A stretch of DNA of 64,000 nt, from assembly GCA_029718625.1 (NCBI GenBank), contig CM056383.1, positions 66,650,849-66,714,848 on the forward strand, read 5' to 3'. Positions 57,101 through 64,000 of the stretch are shown here, piece by piece. This DNA comes from Synaphobranchus kaupii. Lineage: Eukaryota > Chordata > Actinopteri > Anguilliformes > Synaphobranchidae. Position 1 is the first letter of the stretch, and each line of letters starts with the position of its first letter. The position numbers and the translations under genes are program-made. The notes below the pieces were generated by a model that was not told where the DNA came from, ran no database searches, and worked only from the letters and a program-made list of their open reading frames with translations.

Positions 57101-59340
57101 ATTGGAAGCATGTCAAACAGCATATTGAGGAAAGCGTGTCAGCATGTCCAGCAGGACCACATGCTTTTCTCATGGTCATTCCTTTGCATTCATTCAGAGA
57201 GGCAGAGAGGAGAGAAGTGGAGGAACGTCTAGAGCTCTTTTATGAATGTATCTGGAGATGTTCAATAGTGCTGTTCTCTGGGAAAGATGGGTTGGGAGGT
57301 AAAACTGTTGAGAAGTTTATTGAGGAAGAACCATGCCTACAACAGCTTATACAGAAATGTGGAAACAGGTATCATGTGCTCACCACTGAAAATAGGGAGG
57401 AGCTTCTGGAGACCATAGATGTTATGGTGACAGAAAATGATTGCCCGCATTTTCAAATGATGGAGGCTTCAAAAGCGATAGAAGAGAAGAAGGCAGTACT
57501 GGAAGAAAATGCCAAACAGAGGCTAGTCATGGTGCAGGAAAAAAGAGAAACACTCAGACAGATCATTAATGGTGAGTTTTGTTTTTCCACTACATTTTTT
57601 TAATCATTATGTTTATTATCATACTTTGTACAGGGATTTCATTCTGTAGAATATTTTGATGGGTATTATTTTGACTAAAAATGAAATTGAAGGAAAAACC
57701 ATGCCTGCCCATCTTATCCAAGGCTGTGTGTTACAAAAGTTAGCAAAATGATTCAGATTCAATGTATGAGGTTGCTAGAACATTGTGTTTGAATACAGAC
57801 GTAATTGGCTACCCCTTAGATGTGCATGGCTATGGTGTCTGGATATGTATTCGATGTTGTATTACATTTTCATTAGTATCAACCCCAGATGTTAAACCTC
57901 TAGAGTGTCTGGAAAGGGAAGCTGTAGTTTATATAGGATTGGTTTGTGCTAAGGATGCTGTATCTGATTGGCTCTAGCACCTTTAGCAAGGGTTTGAGTT
58001 ATGTTACTTGTGGAGTTGGCTTGAATTGCCAGCTCCTGTTGACACTACACCTACACAAAAGCATGGTTCATCAGAAGAAATTGATCACTGCTTTATTTGA
58101 AAAGCCTGCAAGATGGTCAGACTTCTTTTCTTGGTACGGCTTATATTATCACAGTTATACACGCTAAATATATGCTTGTGCTGAATAGGTCAAACAGTAT
58201 GTAAAACCTTCATAAGGGCAATGAGGAGGGCACAATCAGTAAATTGCTCTTATACAGCTTTGTCATCACTCAAATAGCAATAAATAATGTATATTATTCT
58301 CTTTTTCTGTGACAGAGGCAGCGCGTGATTTCTCAGATATAACAATGGTTCTCCTGGGAAGATTCTGTGCAGGGAAGTGCTCCACAGGAAACAACATCCT
58401 GGGAAAAACGGCATTTGACACAACGATTAACACTTCTGAGTGTGTGAAGAAGGAGGGTGAAGTAAACGGGAGGAAGGTTACTGTGGTCCTAACACCTGGA
58501 TGGCATAGGGATTTCTCAGGGCAGGAGGGCACACAGAACATTAAAGATAGGATAAAGCAAAGCGAGTCCTTGTGCCCCAGCAAACCCCATGCTTTCCTCC
58601 TGGTAATACACTGCGACTCGTCCTTCACAGAGACGGACAGGAGGAGAGTGGAGGAACATCTGTCAGTTCTCGGTGAGGAAGCCTGTGAACGCACGTTGGT
58701 GCTGTTCACTTGGGGGGACAAACTTGGAGAGACAACAATCGAGATGCACATTGAAAGATGGAATGAGCTTCGATGGCTTGTTGATAAGTGTGGTAACAGG
58801 TATCACGTCTTGGACAATAAAAGCACTGATCGCTCTCAGGTCGGAGAACTGCTGGAGAAGGTGGATGAAATGTTGGCTGAAAGAAAATGCACTATTAGAA
58901 TATGTCAGGAAACCCAAAAGAAGAACAGGGAGCTGAAGGAAATAAACCAAGAGCAAGATAGAGAGGTAAAACAGCTGAAAGAAGAGTTGGAACAGAAATG
59001 TCAAGAAATCAGAAGTCTGGATGACAACAGAGAGCGGGAGATTTCTCATCTGAAAGATGAGCTGAGAAAAATGGAGATGGAGGCACACAGACAGCTGTAC
59101 AGCGAGGAGCCCAGACAGGATGGACAGGGGTACCTGAAGCCTGGATTGGCCATTCTGGGGGCAGTAATAGGGGGTATAGCAGGGGCTCTGAGGGGTCCAG
59201 GTGGGGTGGCTGGGGGAACTACCTTAGGGGCTGTCGTAGGAGCCCAACTGGGAGATATATTTGGAGGAGGTGACAGACCCAGAGAGAAGAGAGGAAGGGA
59301 AAGAAGGATGAGCATGGATGACCCAGGTGGTAATTTTTAA
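54099..59340 (+). CDS. Two-domain GIMAP/AIG1-family protein
   Basis: Joining 54099-54141, 56903-57571 and 58316-59340 (all phase 1) gives 1737 nt, 578 aa. Layout: a 14-residue leader; AIG1 domain 1 (~22-230); AIG1 domain 2 (~247-440); a charged coiled coil (~445-525); and a Gly/Ala-rich hydrophobic segment (~530-570), possibly membrane-associating. GIMAPs are septin/dynamin-related GTPases of immune cells, greatly expanded in fish. The family box 'PHAFLLVI' and the G5-like 'NRYHVL' are in both domains. P-loops are degenerate: domain 1 keeps only Lys35 followed by Cys36; domain 2 is GRFCAGKC (252-259) with Cys for Ser/Thr. The G3 Asp is Ser in domain 1 and Leu296 in domain 2. G4 survives as TWGD in domain 2. 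GTP hydrolysis is doubtful. Exon 1 is supported by phase, by an ATG and by its duplicate; an upstream non-coding exon is possible. Confidence 0.85.
54402..55715. mobile_element. TTAA-flanked foldback element (1.3 kb)
   Basis: The ends TTAAAGTGATAGTTCGGAAT and, inverted, ATTCCGAACTATCCCTTTAA begin arms of ~300 bp (54402-54708 and ~55417-55715) that match closely in inverse orientation. TTAA at both ends suggests a piggyBac- or Kolobok-type element. The ~700-bp centre has no transposase. The element lies beyond the right end of the duplicated block. Confidence 0.88.
56061..56195 (+). mobile_element. tRNA-derived SINE
   Basis: GGCGGCAGTGCAGTATAATG, then an A-box-like TATAATGGTTAA, a B-box-like GGTTGCAGGATCGATTCCC, and 'CTTGAGCAAGATACTTAACC'. 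Same family as the minus-strand copy at 11991-12212. The tail is truncated or diverged. Confidence 0.75.
56903..57571 (+). CDS. GIMAP gene exon 2 (degenerate AIG1 domain 1)
   Basis: 669 nt, phase 1-1, residues 15-237. 'SIVLCCNDQWKKCSVVNTIL' aligns to the AIG1 G1 region but lacks both P-loop glycines. 'PHAFLMVIPLHSFREAERRE' is the conserved box, 'FSGKDGLGG' the G4 region and 'NRYHVLTTE' the G5 region. The domain ends with a short charged helix. Acceptor TTTCATAG, donor GTGAGT. Confidence 0.88.
57572..58315 (+). other. GIMAP gene intron 2
   Basis: 744 bp of AT-rich DNA, no further exon recognised. Donor GTGAGT and acceptor TCTGTGACAG are canonical. Confidence 0.85.
58316..59340 (+). CDS. GIMAP gene exon 3 (AIG1 domain 2, coiled coil, Gly-rich tail)
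   Basis: 1025 nt to TAA. 'MVLLGRFCAGKCSTGNNILG' is the G1 region. 'VVLTPGWHRDFS' is G3 with Leu for Asp. 'PHAFLLVIHCDSSFTETDRR' is the AIG1 box, 'FTWGDKLGE' G4 and 'NRYHVLDNK' G5. Then comes a Lys/Glu/Gln-rich coiled coil and 'AILGAVIGGIAGAL', a glycine-zipper-like hydrophobic stretch also seen in other fish GIMAPs (recalled). A basic tail ends the protein. Confidence 0.92.
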
Positions 59341-60533
59341 TTAGACTCATGAAACAGACACACATTATGCAGACTGAATGTGTGCGTCAGTGAAAGAGCA
59401 ATAATATGATTAGCATCTACAGTGAAAACCTTCTTTTATTAAATATACATGTCCCCCCAATACGTCTGACTGTCAAACGTCAGTCAGACTTTAGTTCCAT
59501 AATTTAGCAGAACCCTGTGCGTGAAGCATACTGGGATATATTCCATTTATTTTTTTGAAAATATTTGATTTCCAAAAATATAATTTCAGGTTTAACATTT
59601 TCATACTACATTTCAGTTTTTCACTGACCATCTGTATGCATAGCTATTCAATTTCTTTAGGATTTTCCCCCCAATATCAATACATAATTCACTGGCTACA
59701 GAAATTAAAGGAACTCAACAATAATCTTGTTGAATTCAAAAATAATCTAGATCTTACATTGCCTGCCCATGTACAGTACAAAGAATGATGGTGGCATTTA
59801 ATATTTTTCCTAGGACAGAGACGTGAACAGTGGAATCAATACAAAGTGTAGATTGACTATTTGAGTCTGCTGGCAAGTTCATCAGCACTAAAGAAGGATG
59901 AGTGGTGGTATCTGTCACGTGAGGCAAAGTCAGCATTCTCCTCACTCAGTTGCCTGGTTTCCATGCCAACAGCCAGAAATGAGGGTGTTAACACGATCTG
60001 GTGCAATCTGTCACTCTTTTCAGACCACCAATGAAAAATGTCACTTTAAGGGTGGGACTTTTCTAGCCTTTTACATTTTAGTGATAATATATATACACGC
60101 ACGCATACGTATAAATACACACAAACACATACTGTATATATTTTAATTTTTTTATTTGATTAGAAATAAACTGCCATTTTGTTGTACATATTATGATAAT
60201 TTGTCTGGAAAAGGAATTGGCCATTTTATTGGCCATGATTCACACATGACATAAAACACACCTGCCCACTTTTTCAAGGGATGACTGTACCCATTTGAAG
60301 AAACAGAACCGAGCAGCTGCCCCTATGAACAAAACAAACACAAACTGTTTGTGAAGATGTTAAGGGTACCAATAGTTAGCTTTAAAAATGCAACCCAGGT
60401 AAAGTGTTTGGTTGGACGTTTCAAGTGTTCATAAATCAGACTCACAATAGCCATTTATTTGCTTATAATCGTTTTTACCAAGAAAGACAGTGTTAACACA
60501 CATTTTAAAAGAAAATATTGTCCTTTTAGATTT
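59341..60533. other. 3' flank of the GIMAP gene
   Basis: AT-rich DNA, no gene recognised. Probably contains the 3' UTR at its left end. Confidence 0.7.
59438..59443 (+). terminator. Possible polyadenylation signal of the GIMAP gene
   Basis: ATTAAA about 100 bases after the stop; the commonest variant signal. An AATAAA at about 60164 is an alternative. Confidence 0.3.
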
Positions 60534-60720
60534 CCAATCTGGAGAGCCCAGTCATATTTGCTTGTCCCATTGCTTCAACTTCCTTATATAATAATCTGGA
60601 AGTTTACAGACTGCCGTTTGGCTTCTCTAAACTATGAACAGTAGTGGGACTGGTTTTAATGTGGGGCCCTCAACCCCTCTTAATGGGTCTTTTGCTGTGA
60701 TCGAATTCTCTGATGTTGAG

Positions 60721-61315
60721 AGTTGCTGTGTATAGTGAGGATGAAGTGCACAGGGAGTTGCTGTGTATAGTGAGGATGAAGTGCACAGTGAGTTGCTGTG
60801 TATAGTGAGGATGAAGTGCACAGTGAGTTGCTGTGTATAGTGAGGATGAAGTGCACAGTGAGTTGCTGTGTATAGTGAGGATGAAGAGCACAGGGAGCTG
60901 CTGTGTATAGTGAGGATGAAGTGCACAGGGAGCTGCTGTGTATAGTGAGGATGAAGTGCACAGGGAGCTGCTGTGTATAGTGAGGATGAAGTGCACAGTG
61001 AGTTGCTGTGTATAGTGAGGATGAAGAGCACAGGGAGTTGCTGTGTATAGTGAGGATGAAGAGCACAGGGAGTTGCTGTGTATAGTGAGGATGAAGAGCA
61101 CAGTGAGCTGCTGTGTATAGTGAGGATGAAGAGCACAGGGAGTTGCTGTGTATAGTGAGGATGAAGAGCACAGGGAGTTGCTGTGTATAGTGAGGATGAA
61201 GAGCACAGGGAGTTGCTGTGTATAGTGAGGATGAAGTGCACAGTGAGTTGCTGTGTATAGTGAGGATGAAGTGCACAGTGAGTTGCTGTGTATAGTGAGG
61301 ATGAAACGCACAGGT
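60721..61315. repeat. 35-bp minisatellite, 17 units
   Basis: AGTTGCTGTGTATAGTGAGG plus 15 bases repeats exactly every 35 bp from 60721 to 61281. Variation is mainly GTGCACAG/GAGCACAG and agTtg/agCtg. Minus-strand frames of up to 231 codons are open only because no unit carries a stop. Confidence 0.96.
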
Positions 61316-63274
61316 AAAATGCATGCGATGCAGCTCACCCCTCCATAGGACACTGATCGTGTCAATCAAAGTCTACACGTCCCACGTAACCAATAACAGC
61401 AGCCGTCACAATAACCGGGGCCAGCGTAAGAGGGAGGCCAGCTGGAGTGAGTACGCATCTTTTTAGACGTGCGCAGGAAAGAAAATGGATTTTCTCGGAG
61501 GGAGCGAGTGAAGGCGAACCGGGGCTGAGCGTCTCCTGTTTACCCTCTCGCTGCCACGCCCCACCACAGCCCCTCCTGGGCGGCTCGACTTCAGCAATGC
61601 AAATCAGAGAGAGAGAGAGACTACATCTATGTTCTGGCTGTGTTCTCAAGACGCTCGCTGAAATTCAGATGCAGGCCCATCCGCCCTGTCTCTATGTCCC
61701 AGGACCACTGTGGGACAGGGGGGGGGGGGGGGGGGGGGGCATTTTTTATGGATGGTCTGTGCACTTCGGGAATTTCAGCCGGCAGCAATGCTATGTCTAA
61801 TCCCCTCAGTTGAAAGAGACAAGGGATGGAGGAATGAGTCAGCGTACCTGGTCGGACGCCCTGATTGGCCCATGCGAAGCGTCACGCTGTTTCTGCAAAG
61901 TGCGCCCATCCTCCGCAATCCTCCTTAGGACGCTTCCAGATTTTTCGGTTGTCTGTTGCCAGGGCGACCAGGGTTCCCCAATATCTCCTGCGCTCAGATG
62001 AGATGGCAGCTTGTTATCCTGTTTGCACTTTGTGTCTGTTGCTATATAGTGATGGTTGTTTTTAATCAATAAACACGCTTCTCATGAGCTGCTCAAATAT
62101 TGTCCAGATTGTATTGTTATTAATCACACAAAAACGAAATGTTTGCGCTTGCCAAAAGCCTCAAAAAACAGGAAATTATATAGATCAACTCTAATGCTAA
62201 ACATCAGCCTGCTTTCCATCAAGGTATATCAGCACTGAGCTTTGCAACTGCTATAGCGCTTATATGTATACTGTGTTTCAAACAACATGTAGGCCTATTC
62301 TCCACTGGGCAGATTGCTTAAGATTCAAACCTTCTCTAAACGAGCCCAATTCATACTTTTCAGAGTAGTGACTATCATATACTGGAAAATGTCTGCATTG
62401 TGAAGAATTAAGACTGATTTTAAAGATAACATTTCAAGATGGTCATGATGGCATTTGAAATGGCACTGTACAGGTAATTGATAAATGTTAATAGTTTGTA
62501 TTTAGTTTGTGCAGAACAAGACTTTATTCTCAGCCCCAATTTTATGTAGAAGCAAGCTATTTGTGTAGGTAATATTGATACACCTGAAAATGAAGAAATT
62601 AAAACTTTCTTTAGAAACAAAGCAAAATTCTACATTATAGCTCTTTAAAAACAGCACATCTGCTTTCGTTACTGTATACTCCAGAGGGGTGCACAAGGGC
62701 CAATCTGCTTTAAGATTTTGTGCCAACTATTTAATTTAATTAGATCAATTACAGTTAATTTAATTATTATTTAATAATTATTATTTAATTAGTGCAATAA
62801 TATATTGATCTGAAATTTGCATAAGCACCAGCTACAGCTGTGCACTGCAAGTATAATTCTAAAGATTTTACTGTGCTCAAGTACAGGAGTGAACCAACCA
62901 AACTATCAAATTAAAAACAAAACATTTTAAGTTTTCAAAATATTTTTGAGGTCCTTTATGCCCGTGTTTTCAGAGATATGATTATTTGTCTCAGAAAACT
63001 AGTTACAGCCATTTTGGCTTTGCCCTCCCTATAAACAGTTAAAGAAGCGTGCACTTCAGAGGAAGCACGCAACCCGGAGTAGGGAGCGGTCATAAGGGAA
63101 ATGCCTTTGTGCTTTGTGCCGGCCTCATCCTGTCTTTAGGAAAACTAGTGAAAACAAACGGAGAAAAACACGAGAAAGACATGTTAACATTAACTTGAAA
63201 TAGTCAATACAATAATTGTTACTGGTGGTGAGAATGTGTTAACTGGAAGAGGTACATAAAAGGTATTTTCAGCC

Positions 63275-63317
63275 ATGGGAGAAAGATTCCGTACGTCGTC
63301 ACCAGATCTGGGACTTG
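63275..63317 (+). CDS. First coding exon of a probable second GIMAP gene (partial)
   Basis: Same 14 codons as 54099-54141 ('MGERFRTSSPDLGL') plus one base and GTAAGT. No following AIG1 exon before the window ends, so the rest, if any, is to the right. It could also be an orphan exon. Confidence 0.55.
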
Positions 63318-63482
63318 GTAAGTTACAGTCTCACATATATACTCAGATGCTGTCATTGACCTTGAAGCACTGTAGGCTTACCTATAAAAAAAAAAATTTG
63401 AAAAAATCCTGCTATTGGTGGCTATTGTTTTACAGAAGTATTTTTTATTGTGTGTGGATTTATTTGTAATGTTCAGATTATT

Positions 63483-64000
63483 CAGATCATGCCTTGAGGT
63501 CTGAATGTGGAATGTGATTTTTGGGGCTTGGAGAGGAAATGGACACCATTTCATTCCAACAGACTGATATCATTAAAACATGATTTTTATTGACTTATCA
63601 TTGAGTCATCAAGAACTGGAGATACTCATATTAAACGGAGAGCTCTGCACTTTCTAAAGGTGAAAACCTCTTCTTGATGTCTTATTCTGTCTAGGGTTAT
63701 AAGGGGCTCTGAATGATAATTGACTTATGGTAGATGTAATGGCCAGACTTGATTGCAGTCCAAATAATGCACAATTTCCGCATGAACTCATAACATCATG
63801 TATACGTACTTGAAGGGCAGATCCAGAGCTTTCATTTGGTATACATCATGCCTGATGTGAGAATGCAGAATGTGATTTTTACGGCTTTATTTCAAATATA
63901 TGCATATCCTCTCCAACAGGCGTTTTCCATTAAAATATAATTTTGATCAACTTATAATTGAGTCATCAAGGATTGAATATACTCATTTTAAAGAAGAAAA
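63483..64000. repeat. ~360-bp diverged tandem repeat, almost two units
   Basis: 'ATCATGCCTTGAGGTCTGAA' at about 63486 and 'ATCATGCCTGATGTGAGAA' at about 63846 start two related units. Both contain 'GGAATGTGATTTT'/'AGAATGTGATTTT' and 'ATTGAGTCATCAAG'. The second unit runs off the window. Confidence 0.75.

Larger units (their letters stand above)
60534..63482 (+). repeat. Segmental duplication, copy 2
   Basis: Near-identical to 51631-54304 with a ~314-bp deletion at 60640, the 35-bp unit expanded to 17 copies, and a longer G-run (61719-61739). It carries a copy of the GIMAP first exon. Right homology ends at GTTCAGATTATT. Confidence 0.93.

Noticed and set aside
58266..59315. Minus-strand frames of 89-161 codons
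   Set aside because: Shadows of GIMAP exon 3.
60721..61315. CRISPR-like regular repeat
   Set aside because: Units abut with no spacers, and the DNA is vertebrate.
60627..61369. Minus-strand frames of 204-231 codons made of 'LYTATPCALHPHYTQQL'-like repeats
   Set aside because: Same artefact, from the 17-unit minisatellite.

Overview
The window is vertebrate nuclear DNA, almost certainly from a teleost fish. It has GT-AG spliced genes in long AT-rich introns, many CA/CT microsatellites, tRNA-derived SINEs, many short inverted-repeat DNA elements (MITEs) and a Tc1-like remnant, all typical of fish. The species cannot be named from sequence alone.

Bases 1-15799 hold no coding exon I can support. 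They contain a CpG-rich patch at the left edge, another GC-rich patch near 5400-5760 (possible untranslated first exons or promoters), SINE fragments, a 32-bp triplication and several DNA-transposon relics. From 15834 to 47808 lies a nearly complete map2 gene (microtubule-associated protein 2) on the + strand. I place 14 coding exons whose splice phases all agree, giving 5262 nt and a predicted 1753-residue protein. It has the MAP2 N-terminus, four N-terminal exons, one 3165-nt projection-domain exon, basic and proline-rich exons, and three microtubule-binding repeats ending in the family's C-terminus. A short 3' UTR with AATAAA follows at 48018.

From 48024 to about 51600 I see no gene. From 54099 to 59340 a second + strand gene encodes a 578-residue GIMAP/AIG1-type protein with two tandem AIG1 domains, a coiled coil and a glycine-rich hydrophobic tail. 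Both P-loops and both G3 motifs are degenerate, so it may be a pseudo-GTPase or a weak GTP binder. A ~2.7-kb block holding its first exon and upstream region (about 51631-54304) is duplicated at about 60534-63482. The second copy therefore carries the first exon of what is probably another GIMAP paralogue to the right of the window. Inside the duplication a single 35-bp unit in copy 1 has become a 17-unit minisatellite in copy 2, and a TTAA-flanked foldback element sits only beside copy 1.

The most interesting points are: the two-domain GIMAP with matching Ser-to-Cys changes; the before-and-after view of minisatellite birth; a possible frame-coupled splice choice in map2 (exon 34647-34782 with alternative acceptors at 35966 and 36006); the apparent absence of the PKA-RII-anchoring exon; and X-box palindromes in the first coding intron of map2.
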